17,842 nucleotides of DNA from GCA-020352575 sp041635475 (GTDB lineage: Bacteria > Actinomycetota > Acidimicrobiia > Spongiisociales > JAENVV01), in NCBI GenBank assembly GCA_041635475.1, contig JBFKVA010000045.1, positions 1 to 17,842 on the forward strand. Direction: 5' to 3'. Shown here one piece after another: positions 1-6,140 of the stretch; the stretch's first letter is position 1; the number at the start of each line of letters is the position of its first letter. The notes under the pieces are model-generated. The model had not been told where the DNA came from. It was given only the letters and a program-made list of their open reading frames with translations, and ran no database searches. A program made the translations under genes and the position numbers.

Positions 1-1153
1 GGACTCGCCGGTCATCCAGACCTACAACACGCTCATCGACGAGTTCGGGGGTGGCTTTGGCGAGACCACGAGTGTGCTCCTCAAGGGGGATGACCTCGCC
101 ACGCCGGCCGCCCACAATGCGGCGGTCGACGCCCTCGACCGCCTCGCCGACACGCCCGACGTCCTCCTCTTCGCCGGGGAAGCTTCGGCCGAAGGGCCGC
201 TCGCGCTCCTCGCCGACCTCGTCGACCCGGCGAGCCTTGGCTTCGACGCCGATGTGGCCGCGGTGGCCGCCGACGTCGGACTCGGCGGCGACCTTCGGGT
301 CCCGCCCGACGCCGATGTGGCGGCCCTCTACGCCGCCGTCGCCGAGGCCGCGCCCGATGCCTGGCCCGGCGTGGCCCACACCGAGGATGGGGCCGTCACC
401 GCCATGCTGTGGACCGTGTCGACCCAAGCCGGCGAGAGTGGTGCCGGCGACCTGAAGGACGCCATGAACGCGGATGTCGAGCCGCTCCGCTCCGCCGGTG
501 TCGAGGCGGTCGTGACCTCCGACGCCATCATCGGGGTCGTCGTCGTCGATGCCCTGCAGGCATCCCAGCTCAGCTCACTGGCGATCACGGTCGCCGTATC
601 GGCGCTCATCCTTGTCCTCAACTTCCTCATCGAGTCGCGACGGCCGGCCCTCGGCCTCGTGACGATCACGCCCGTGGTCCTCGTGGTGCTGTGGACGTTC
701 GGGATGATGGCGCTCACCGGGATTCCGTTCGGCCCCATCACCGCGACGATCAGTGCGCTGGCCATCGGTATCGGGGTGCCGTACACCATCCACATCACGC
801 ACCGGTTCCTCGAGGACCGCCTGTCCGAGGCGACCACCGAGGATGCCGTCCACTCGACGGCGGTCCACACGGGTGGGGCGCTGGCCGGTTCGGCCTTCAC
901 GACGATGGCCGGGTTCGGGTCGCTCATGACCTCGAACCTGAAGCCGTTCCAGCAGTTCGGAGCCGTGACGTTCTACGCCATCGGCTTCGCCCTCCTGGCC
1001 TCCGTCCTCGTCCTGCCCTCGATGCTCGTGCTGTGGGACCGGTGGCACCGGTCGCGAGGCGATGCCACGCTCGACGCCGCGGCGGTGCGTCACGCCATCA
1101 TCGGCGACGGAACGCTCGATCCCGACCCGGCTGAAAGCGGCCGGGCGGGGTAG
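1..1153 (+). CDS. RND/MMPL-superfamily membrane exporter, C-terminal part (5' end outside window)
   Basis: The reading frame is open from base 2 to the TAG at 1151-1153, so the start lies upstream. The visible part begins with a soluble, Asp/Ala-rich extracytoplasmic segment up to about base 570. Five hydrophobic segments then follow: about 575-635, 640-715, 735-800, 870-925 and 945-1030. This order, with the motif GIGVPYTIHITHRF at about 764-808 and a loop Leu-Glu-Asp-Arg after it, matches the second membrane half of 'predicted exporter of the RND superfamily' proteins, which use proton motive force to move lipids or hydrophobic compounds. Substrate is unknown. Odd point: the TM10 motif usually reads GVDY, with the Asp in the proton relay; here the codon at 779-781 is Pro. 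A short basic cytoplasmic tail ends the protein. An internal GTG at 74 is not the real start because the frame extends to the window edge. Confidence 0.85.
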   Translation, partial: DSPVIQTYNTLIDEFGGGFGETTSVLLKGDDLATPAAHNAAVDALDRLADTPDVLLFAGEASAEGPLALLADLVDPASLGFDADVAAVAADVGLGGDLRVPPDADVAALYAAVAEAAPDAWPGVAHTEDGAVTAMLWTVSTQAGESGAGDLKDAMNADVEPLRSAGVEAVVTSDAIIGVVVVDALQASQLSSLAITVAVSALILVLNFLIESRRPALGLVTITPVVLVVLWTFGMMALTGIPFGPITATISALAIGIGVPYTIHITHRFLEDRLSEATTEDAVHSTAVHTGGALAGSAFTTMAGFGSLMTSNLKPFQQFGAVTFYAIGFALLASVLVLPSMLVLWDRWHRSRGDATLDAAAVRHAIIGDGTLDPDPAESGRAG

Positions 1154-1173
1154 GTTCCCCGGGTACCACCCAC

Positions 1174-1180
1174 GGAGAGG
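1174..1180 (+). promoter_or_regulatory. Ribosome binding site for the DUF3237-like gene
   Basis: GGAGAGG lies 6 nt before the ATG at 1187 and fixes that start. A TANNNT hexamer (TAGGTT, 1151-1156), which overlaps the stop codon of the exporter gene, could serve as -10 and would give a leader of about 24 nt; this part is inference. Confidence 0.6.
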
Positions 1181-1186
1181 ATCCCC

Positions 1187-1597
1187 ATGGCTTCGCTCGA
1201 AGCGTTCTGCACGATCACGGCCTCGGCGACGTACGTTCCCACGGGCCGGACGCCGGCCGGCTTCCGGGTCGACACCGTGTTCGAAGGGACCGCGACGTCG
1301 TCGCATTGGGAGGGGGAGCGACCGGTCACCGGTGTCGACTACGCCCTCGTGCGGGGCGATGGGCACTCGAACCTCGACATTCGGGGCCGGATCGGCGAGG
1401 GAAAGGACACGGTGTGGTACCGAGCCGGGGGGGTGGCCCGGCCTGGTGAATCCCGGGGCCAGATGTTCCCCCAGGAGTGGATGACGTTCGAGACCGCTGG
1501 TGACGAACTCGGATTCCTCAATGGCTCACTCGGGGTGGCGATGGGCGAACTCGACGGACCGTCCCTGGAGCTGACCGTCTACCTCGTCATCCCCTGA
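1187..1597 (+). CDS. DUF3237-like small cytoplasmic protein
   Basis: A 136-residue protein without signal peptide or membrane segment. The order of short motifs resembles DUF3237: an early GRTPAGFR turn, a central 'V-T-G-V-D-Y' (families usually have GG-D-W/Y), then an acidic strand with L-D-I-R-G-R and a 'G-x-x-V-W-Y-R-A-G-G' stretch, which suggests a small beta-barrel. Members have no established reaction; some sit near degradation or oxidoreductase genes. It starts 33 nt after the exporter with its own ribosome binding site, so it may be cotranscribed or use its own promoter. Its last 19 bases overlap the 3' end of the convergent methyltransferase gene. Existence of the gene is well supported by the SD and codon use; the family name is less certain because I matched only short motifs from memory. 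Confidence 0.6.
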   Translation: MASLEAFCTITASATYVPTGRTPAGFRVDTVFEGTATSSHWEGERPVTGVDYALVRGDGHSNLDIRGRIGEGKDTVWYRAGGVARPGESRGQMFPQEWMTFETAGDELGFLNGSLGVAMGELDGPSLELTVYLVIP

Positions 1598-2400
1598 CCG
1601 GCGGTATCCGGAGAGCCGGACGCGGCGACGAGGACGACCCACTCGAAGGAGCTTCGTTCGCGCTCGAACTCGGCGGCCCCCTCGCGGGCGAAGGCGTAGT
1701 ACGCGGCGCGACGCTCCGGGTCGTCGGTGAACGCATCGATGTGGGCGAACGATTCCATGACATACCGCTCCCACTCGACGATGTCGCTCGAGAACCAGGC
1801 CACGGGCTCGAGTCCACACGCCACCGCCTCGGCCTCGAGCCGGGCCCTCGAGAGCGGCACCCCACCCTCGACTGCCGTGACGTCGGCGCCCGGTCGGAGC
1901 ACGACGTCGCCGAAGGCAACCCGCCCACCGGGCTTCACCATGCCCGCCAGCGCCCGTACGGTCCCAACCGGCCCGTTCCAGATCCAAGAACCACCCAGCG
2001 AGCAGGCCACGTCGTTGTCGGTCGGGTACGGGAAGCCCTTGCCGTCACCGAGGTGAAGCGTGAGTTGGTGGCCCCGCGATCGCGCCCGGTCATGGGCGTC
2101 ACGGACGACCCAGGGCGAGAGGTCCACACCGCTCCCGGCAACCCCACGATCGGCGAGGCGGAGGAGGAGTTCCCCCCGACCGCAGGGGACATCGACGGCC
2201 CGCATGCCGGGCCGGGGGTCGAGGGCGTCGACGACGGCATCCAGCGCCTCGGAGCTCATCGGGTTGTCGATGACGAACCCGTGGGTGAGCGCTTGGAACG
2301 TCTCGAAGCGGGCGGCGAGGTCGCCGACGTCCACGTCGGGGCCGATGTGGACCCCGGGGAGCTGCACGAGCTCCTGCCGGGTCGGGGGTGCCGGATGCAT
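1579..2400 (-). CDS. Class I SAM-dependent methyltransferase
   Basis: A 273-residue soluble protein. Residues 66-97 carry the Rossmann-type SAM-binding motif I (MRAVDVPCGRGELL) and the acidic end of strand beta-2 (GSGVDLS). Asp119 in LHLGDG fits motif II, and VKPGGRVAFGD at 155-165 is the usual post-motif III strand and turn. The N-terminal 55 residues form a cap-like helical segment (ARFETFQALTHGFVIDNP), and the C-terminal third is rich in aromatic and acidic residues and ends in a beta strand. These features fit a small-molecule methyltransferase; the substrate cannot be deduced. The ATG at 2400 has no Shine-Dalgarno but a TAGGCT hexamer ends 6 nt before it, suggesting a leaderless transcript. 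It converges on the DUF3237-like gene with a 19-base overlap and is divergent from the phosphodiesterase gene. Confidence 0.8.
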   Translation of the reverse strand: MHPAPPTRQELVQLPGVHIGPDVDVGDLAARFETFQALTHGFVIDNPMSSEALDAVVDALDPRPGMRAVDVPCGRGELLLRLADRGVAGSGVDLSPWVVRDAHDRARSRGHQLTLHLGDGKGFPYPTDNDVACSLGGSWIWNGPVGTVRALAGMVKPGGRVAFGDVVLRPGADVTAVEGGVPLSRARLEAEAVACGLEPVAWFSSDIVEWERYVMESFAHIDAFTDDPERRAAYYAFAREGAAEFERERSSFEWVVLVAASGSPDTAGQGMTR

Positions 2401-2406
2401 CCTGGG

Positions 2407-2412
2407 AGCCTA
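2407..2412 (-). promoter_or_regulatory. Putative -10 box of the methyltransferase gene (leaderless)
   Basis: TAGGCT on the minus strand, 6 nt before the ATG at 2400. Transcription would begin at or next to the A of the start codon. No SD is present. No convincing -35 was found. Confidence 0.45.
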
Positions 2413-2461
2413 CGGTGACATCGCAGCGCCTGGGCACGGCAACGGTGGAGCCGCCCCCGCA

Positions 2462-2467
2462 TAGCAT
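2462..2467 (+). promoter_or_regulatory. Putative -10 box of the phosphodiesterase gene (leaderless)
   Basis: TAGCAT, 6 nt before the ATG at 2474, with no SD in between. Same spacing as the hexamers before three minus-strand genes of this window. Confidence 0.45.
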
Positions 2468-2473
2468 GCGGCC

Positions 2474-3262
2474 ATGGCCACCGTGCTCACGCTCGAACAC
2501 CCGCTGGCGGCCGCCCACCGCGGGAGTCGGATCCTGTGGCCCGAGAACACGATGGTGGCGTTCCAGGGCGCCATCGATCTTGGGTACCGGTTCATCGAAA
2601 CCGACCTGCACGCCACCGCCGACGGCACGCTCGTCACGCTCCACGACGACACCCTCGATCGGACCACGAACGGGACCGGGTCGATCTGGGACTGGCCTTT
2701 GGCCGCCCTCGGGGACGTCGATGCCGGCTATCGATTCGAGTCGGACGGAGTCCACCCCCATCGTGGCCGCGGTGTTGGCGTCCCTGCCTTCGAAGAGGTG
2801 GTCCTGACGTTCCCCGAGGCGTGTTTCATCCTCGATCTCAAGCAGGACGACATCGAGGGGTTGCTGGCCGAATTCCTGGCCCGCCATCACCTGGAAGAGC
2901 GGGTCGTCGTCGGGTCGTTCAGCGACGCCCGCCTTCGCACGTTCCGGGCCGTGACCGGGGGGCGGGTGGCGACCTCGGCCGGCCCGGCGGAGACGCTTCG
3001 TGCCCGCGCCCGGTCGTGGCTGGGCCGGCCTCCGCGGGGCCCGGCCGACGCCTTTCAAGTGCCGGTTCGACAAGGTATTCGCATCGTCGACCGAGCGTTC
3101 CTCGACGCGGTCCACGAAGCCGGCAAGCAGGTCCACGTGTGGACGGTGGATGACCGACCCGAAATGACGCGACTCCTCGACCTGGGGGCCGACGGGCTCA
3201 TCACGGACCGGCCCGACGTGCTCAAGGACGTGCTCGAGTCCCGGGGCGGAGGTCCGTGGTGA
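2474..3262 (+). CDS. Glycerophosphodiester phosphodiesterase (UgpQ/GlpQ family)
   Basis: A 262-residue protein of typical length for the cytoplasmic GDPD family, which hydrolyses glycerophosphodiesters to sn-glycerol 3-phosphate and an alcohol, recycling phospholipid head groups. Catalytic motifs are all visible: HRG at 15-17, PENT at 23-26, the metal-binding pair Glu42 and Asp44 in FIETDLHAT, and the second His in LHDDTLDRTTNG (His57, Asp58). The C-terminal part keeps the TIM-barrel strands VHVWTVDD and LGADGLITDRPD. No signal peptide is seen, so a cytoplasmic location is likely. The stop codon overlaps the start of the next gene (GTGA), so the two are translationally coupled. One loop (about residues 86-105) is rich in His, Gly and Arg and looks somewhat divergent. 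Alternative: a related phosphodiesterase acting on lysophospholipids. Confidence 0.9.
   Translation: MATVLTLEHPLAAAHRGSRILWPENTMVAFQGAIDLGYRFIETDLHATADGTLVTLHDDTLDRTTNGTGSIWDWPLAALGDVDAGYRFESDGVHPHRGRGVGVPAFEEVVLTFPEACFILDLKQDDIEGLLAEFLARHHLEERVVVGSFSDARLRTFRAVTGGRVATSAGPAETLRARARSWLGRPPRGPADAFQVPVRQGIRIVDRAFLDAVHEAGKQVHVWTVDDRPEMTRLLDLGADGLITDRPDVLKDVLESRGGGPW
3248..3252 (+). promoter_or_regulatory. Ribosome binding site deciding the MOSC-like start
   Basis: GGAGG ends 6 nt before the GTG at 3259 but only 3 nt before the alternative GTG at 3256. The spacing and the GTGA overlap with the upstream stop favour 3259. Confidence 0.6.
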
Positions 3263-3849
3263 GCCTGGAGCAGATCGGCGAGGTCGGGCGCCTCCAGGTC
3301 CACTTGGCCGACCTGAAACTGGGAACGCCTCCGTACGACCCGTCCCGACTCGCCGGGGTGGACGAACTGTGGCTCACCGCCCGTGGCTGCATCGCCGGGT
3401 TCCGGGGTGTCCACGTTCTCGACGCCCACCACCTCGACTATCCGGGCCCTCGACGCCATGCCAACAGCCCGGGCCGCGTCCTCTCGGTGGGCTTCAGCGC
3501 CCACCACCAGCGCATCGACCAGGTCTTCGGCACCGACCGAGGAGGTGACGCCGGCGAGAACATCGTCGTCACGAGCACCCGCAGCTTCGGTCGGTCCGAC
3601 CTGGCGGGAGGGGTGGTCATCATGGGGAACCATGCACCGGTGTGGTTGAGGGACCTGGCGGTGGCCGATCCGTGTGTCCAGTTCACGCAGCACGTGATGC
3701 ACACGGACGAACCCGATCCGTCCAGACTGGCGAGCGGCCTGGCCCACCTGTCACGGGGCGTCCGAGGGTTCGTGTGCGGCCTCGGCCATCTCGAGCGACC
3801 GGTGATGGTGCGGGTGGGCGACGAGGTGCTCCGCAGTATCAGCGGCTGA
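3259..3849 (+). CDS. MOSC-domain-like protein
   Basis: A soluble protein of 196 residues. It starts with a strand V-G-R-L-Q-V (about residues 8-13). Later segments resemble MOSC-domain relatives: 'VLDAHHLDYPG', then 'RVLSVGFSAHHQRIDQVFG', then the hallmark-like G-D-A-G-E-N-I-V-V at about residues 93-101. MOSC domains occur in molybdenum-cofactor sulfurases and in stand-alone proteins such as YiiM that handle sulfur or N-hydroxylated substrates. A Cys lies in 'VADPCVQFTQHVMH', a place where MOSC proteins often carry a conserved Cys near the C-terminus. The function here is unknown. The GTG start overlaps the phosphodiesterase stop, so the two proteins are made from one mRNA. The last 11 bases overlap the convergent FAD dehydrogenase gene. 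The family call rests on motif memory only. Confidence 0.55.
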   Translation: MSLEQIGEVGRLQVHLADLKLGTPPYDPSRLAGVDELWLTARGCIAGFRGVHVLDAHHLDYPGPRRHANSPGRVLSVGFSAHHQRIDQVFGTDRGGDAGENIVVTSTRSFGRSDLAGGVVIMGNHAPVWLRDLAVADPCVQFTQHVMHTDEPDPSRLASGLAHLSRGVRGFVCGLGHLERPVMVRVGDEVLRSISG

Positions 3850-4966
3850 CGCGAAACCGGCTGGGGAGGACGGCCTGCACATGGAGGCCCGCCTCGACCA
3901 GGTCGATCGGCGGGGGCGCCCCCAGGGCGAGGGCCGCCACCAGGCGGGATGCCCCGGGGGAGGACTGGATTCCGTCCCCTCCCTGTCCCACGAGCCACAC
4001 GAACGTTGGTTCGTCCGGGTCCGGTCCGACGGCGATGTCGCCATCGGGAGTGAAGGTCCGCAACCCGGCCCACGAGGATCGGACGGTGCGGATGCCCAGC
4101 GTCGTGAGCGAGTTGATCCGCTCGATGGCCAGGGCGATGTCGAGCTCATCGGGGCGGGCGTCGGACGGCTCCACCGGGGTGACGTCGGCCGGCGAGCACA
4201 GCAACTGGTGCCCGTCGGGCTTGAAGTACCAATCCCACGACACCCCGGCCACGAGTGGCCAGCGGGAGCACCCCTCCGGTCCCGGGACCATGAATGCCGT
4301 GCGGCGCAGCGGGCGCAGCCCGAGGGGGGCGACCCCGGCCATGGCGGCCACGACGTCCCCCCAGGCGCCGGCGGCGTTCACCACGATGTCGGCCACGATG
4401 CGGTCGTCGCCGGCAGTGGCGAGCCACCGCCCGTCTCGACGCTCCAGGCCGACCAGCCGCGCCGAGGGGCGGATCTCGCCGCCCGCCCTCCGGATGGCCC
4501 GCACGAAGGCCTGGTGAAGGGAGGCGACGTCGAGGTCCTGGGCGAGTGGTTCCCACACCCCCCCCACGAACTGGTCCTCCCGTATGACGGGACAGCGAGC
4601 CGCCGCCTCGGCCACGTCGACGAGTGAGATCCCCGGGCTGGCCGAGGCCGCGTGCTCGTGGTAGGCCTCGAGTGCGTCGAGCTGGCCCTCGGTGGCCAGG
4701 AAGAGGGCGCCCCGGGGGGTGAGGAGGGGGTGGTCGGCGAGCTCGGGGGGCGGATCGGCGAAGAACTCTCCTCCGCTGCGAGAAAGGGCGATGAGGTTGG
4801 GCGCCCCGTACGACGGGATGTAGAGAGCCGCCGACCTGCCGGTGGAGTGGTAGGCGAGGTGCCGTTCCTGTTCGACGAGGACGACGTCGGCGCGGTCGGC
4901 GAGTGCCCACCCCGCCCCCACACCGGCGATTCCACCCCCGACGATGAGCACCCGCGGCTTGGCCAT
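3839..4966 (-). CDS. FAD-dependent D-amino-acid dehydrogenase (DauA-like, DAO fold)
   Basis: A 375-residue flavoprotein. Residues 6-15 hold the dinucleotide motif GGGIAG after a beta strand, and Glu32 ends strand 2. The rest resembles Pseudomonas D-arginine dehydrogenase over its length: YHSTGRSAA (39-47), Tyr49, LLTPRG (81-86), VNAAGAWGD (196-204), RRTAF (221-225), WYFKPDG (246-252), WAGLRTF (299-305) and GQGGDGIQS (328-336). The counterparts of the carboxylate-binding Arg222, Arg305 and Tyr249 of DauA are present (Arg222, Arg303, Tyr247), as is His40. The counterpart of Glu87, which binds the cationic side chain, appears to be Ala87, so a basic D-amino acid is unlikely to be the preferred substrate. 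The family oxidises D-amino acids to imino acids and passes electrons to the membrane chain rather than O2. I chose ATG 4966 since the FAD motif starts at once; an open frame reaches 5077 but would cross the divergent operator. Confidence 0.82.
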   Translation of the reverse strand: MAKPRVLIVGGGIAGVGAGWALADRADVVLVEQERHLAYHSTGRSAALYIPSYGAPNLIALSRSGGEFFADPPPELADHPLLTPRGALFLATEGQLDALEAYHEHAASASPGISLVDVAEAAARCPVIREDQFVGGVWEPLAQDLDVASLHQAFVRAIRRAGGEIRPSARLVGLERRDGRWLATAGDDRIVADIVVNAAGAWGDVVAAMAGVAPLGLRPLRRTAFMVPGPEGCSRWPLVAGVSWDWYFKPDGHQLLCSPADVTPVEPSDARPDELDIALAIERINSLTTLGIRTVRSSWAGLRTFTPDGDIAVGPDPDEPTFVWLVGQGGDGIQSSPGASRLVAALALGAPPPIDLVEAGLHVQAVLPSRFRVSR

Positions 4967-4972
4967 TCGAGG

Positions 4973-4978
4973 AGGATA
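4973..4978 (-). promoter_or_regulatory. Putative -10 box of the D-amino-acid dehydrogenase gene (leaderless)
   Basis: TATCCT on the minus strand, 6 nt before the ATG at 4966. The AGGAGG seen here lies on the other strand, so it is not an SD for this gene. Confidence 0.45.
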
Positions 4979-5005
4979 TCCAGGGAAGCCGACCGCCTCG
5001 TCCTT

Positions 5006-5025
5006 GTTTCGCCGTTTGGCGAAAC
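5006..5025. promoter_or_regulatory. Inverted-repeat operator of the ArsR/SdpR-like repressor
   Basis: GTTTCGCC and GGCGAAAC form a perfect 8-bp inverted repeat with a 4-nt spacer (GTTT). It sits in the divergent region between the dehydrogenase and the repressor genes, just upstream of the TATTAT -10 box, and a third copy of the half-site occurs at 5046-5053. ArsR-type dimers bind such imperfect or perfect dyads next to their own promoter, so autorepression is likely. Whether the divergent gene is also controlled is unknown. Confidence 0.7.
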
Positions 5026-5029
5026 GGGC

Positions 5030-5035
5030 TATTAT
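5030..5035 (+). promoter_or_regulatory. Putative -10 box of the arsR-sdpI-like operon
   Basis: TATTAT, an unusually AT-rich hexamer for this DNA, lies between the dyad at 5006-5025 and the third half-site at 5046-5053. The start of transcription would fall near 5042, giving a leader of about 14 nt. A TTGTTT at 5004-5009 is a possible -35 but the 20-nt spacing is long. Confidence 0.55.
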
Positions 5036-5045
5036 TTCGGAGAAA

Positions 5046-5053
5046 GGCGAAAC
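5046..5053 (+). promoter_or_regulatory. Third operator half-site (GGCGAAAC) next to the repressor ATG
   Basis: An exact repeat of the right arm of the upstream dyad, 2 nt before the ATG at 5056. With TTTCG at 5035-5039 it makes a weaker inverted repeat (5-bp arms, 8-nt spacer). AAAGG at 5043-5047 also serves as a possible SD, so bound repressor would cover both start site and SD region. Confidence 0.5.
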
Positions 5054-5055
5054 AG

Positions 5056-5328
5056 ATGGCGAGCGTGTACAAGGCACTGGCCCACCCTGTCCGGCGCGAC
5101 ATCCTGCGCCGGCTGCGGGAGGGGAGCGCCCCGGCCGGGGAGCTGGCTGCCGGGTTCGACCTCGCGCTCTCGACGCTCTCGGGCCACTTCAACGTCCTCA
5201 AGGAAGCCGGCCTGATCCAGGGTGAGCGCGCGGGCAGCACGATCCTGTACCACCTCAACCTCTCGGTGCTGGAGGAAGCCCTCATGGGCCTCATGGAGAT
5301 GTTCGACCTGGAAGGAACGATGGAATGA
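5056..5328 (+). CDS. ArsR-family winged-helix repressor, SdpR-like
   Basis: A 90-residue single-domain DNA-binding protein. It opens with V-Y-K-A-L-A-H-P-V-R-R-D-I-L, the signature first helix of ArsR proteins. The recognition helix is in 'FDLALSTLSGHFNVLKEAGLI' (about 35-55), followed by the wing 'RAGSTILYHLN'. The pattern matches Bacillus SdpR closely, including length. The metal-binding Cys box of ArsR/SmtB (ELCVCDL) is absent, so metal sensing is not expected. The upstream dyad suggests autorepression. The stop overlaps the ATG of the SdpI-like gene (ATGA), so repressor and membrane protein are coupled. In B. subtilis, SdpI that has bound the SdpC toxin holds SdpR at the membrane and relieves repression; an analogous role here is inference. 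Confidence 0.88.
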   Translation: MASVYKALAHPVRRDILRRLREGSAPAGELAAGFDLALSTLSGHFNVLKEAGLIQGERAGSTILYHLNLSVLEEALMGLMEMFDLEGTME

Positions 5329-6008
5329 GTGACGAGAAGCTGCTGACCCGGGAACTCCTGGCGATCGTCATCCTGCTGTTCGTGGGATCGCTGGCGTACG
5401 CCCTCTACGGCATCACCCAGGTCCCGGCCGATGCGCTCGTGCCCACACACTGGAACGCGGCCGGGGAGCCCGATGATTGGGGGTCGCGCTGGAGCATGCT
5501 GCTCGGGCCGGGCATCCAGCTCTTCATGCTCGGTCTCATCCCGCTCGTTGCCCGCGTGGAACCTCGACGCCAGCACATGCGGATGTCCTACGGGCCGCTC
5601 CGGACCGTTCTCATCGCCATGTCCGTGCTCTTTGCCGGCGTCAGCGTCATGATCGTTCGGTCGTCCCTCGGGGAGGAGGTCGACATCGGGCGGTGGATGA
5701 TCATCGGGATGGGTCTGCTCTTCCTCGTCCTCGGGAACATGCTGGGCAAGATCCGCTCGACGTTCACGTTCGGGGTGCGGACCCCCTGGACGCTCTCGAG
5801 CGAGAAGTCGTGGGTGGCCACCCACCGGCTGACCGGCCGCCTGTGGACCGGCATCGGGTTCGTCGTGCTCGTGCTCGGGCTGTTCGGGTTCGTTGGTGAG
5901 GTGATGCTCTACGTGTTCCTCGGCGGAATCCTGGGCTCGGTGGTCGTTGTGACCGTGTACTCGTACTTCGTCTGGAAGGCCGATCCCGATCGGAAGGAGT
6001 CGCCCTGA
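5325..6008 (+). CDS. SdpI-family integral membrane protein (DUF1648 + SdpI)
   Basis: A 227-residue membrane protein with about six hydrophobic segments: 11-28, 56-76, 92-111, 122-141, 173-190 and 192-216. After the first comes the DUF1648 signature VPTHWNAAGEPDDWG (39-53). The SdpI signature follows TM4: NMLGKIRSTFTFGVRTPWTL (138-157), with Trp163 and THRLTGRLW (167-174). In B. subtilis SdpI is both the immunity protein against the SdpC cannibalism toxin and a signal transducer; many SdpI relatives occur without toxin genes, and no sdpABC-like gene is in this window. The ATG overlaps the stop of the ArsR gene by 4 bases, and the gene's own stop overlaps the start of a 30-codon gene. Role as immunity or envelope-stress transducer is an inference from family and operon layout. 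Confidence 0.88.
   Translation: MSDEKLLTRELLAIVILLFVGSLAYALYGITQVPADALVPTHWNAAGEPDDWGSRWSMLLGPGIQLFMLGLIPLVARVEPRRQHMRMSYGPLRTVLIAMSVLFAGVSVMIVRSSLGEEVDIGRWMIIGMGLLFLVLGNMLGKIRSTFTFGVRTPWTLSSEKSWVATHRLTGRLWTGIGFVVLVLGLFGFVGEVMLYVFLGGILGSVVVVTVYSYFVWKADPDRKESP
5995..5999 (+). promoter_or_regulatory. Ribosome binding site of the 30-codon gene
   Basis: AGGAG (in GGAAGGAG, 5992-5999), 8 nt before the ATG at 6008 and inside the end of the SdpI-like gene. It supports translation of the small downstream frame. Confidence 0.6.
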
Positions 6009-6100
6009 TGGACGGTGCCGACCGGCGTCGGGTCCTCATTTTCCTGCTTGTCGCCTTCGGCTTCACCTGGTGGAAGACCGGGCCCCGATCGGCGCGCTGA
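6008..6100 (+). CDS. 30-residue single-pass membrane peptide, coupled to the SdpI-like gene
   Basis: A short frame of 30 codons. Its ATG shares one base with the SdpI-like stop codon (TGATG), and a good SD lies 8 nt upstream. The peptide starts with an acidic/basic stretch (Asp2, Asp5, Arg6-8), has a hydrophobic helix V-L-I-F-L-L-V-A-F-G-F-T-W-W (9-22) and ends with Lys, two Arg and Pro. This layout is typical of a small single-pass membrane protein. I do not recognise a family. It could assist or stabilise the SdpI-like protein, but this is inference from position only. The frame is too short for codon statistics, so existence rests on the SD, the overlap and the well-formed hydrophobic segment. 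Confidence 0.6.
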   Translation: MDGADRRRVLIFLLVAFGFTWWKTGPRSAR

Positions 6101-6140
6101 GGCCGCGGTCGCCTGCCGCCATCCGTGGCAGACTCACCGG

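Noticed and set aside
4967..5077. Upstream extension of the dehydrogenase to ATG 5077 (412 residues)
   Set aside because: The FAD-binding motif begins right after ATG 4966, and the extension runs through the repressor operator and start.
4146..5825. A 559-codon minus-strand frame across the repressor, SdpI-like and dehydrogenase genes
   Set aside because: Covers three well-supported genes and the operator; low-complexity composition.
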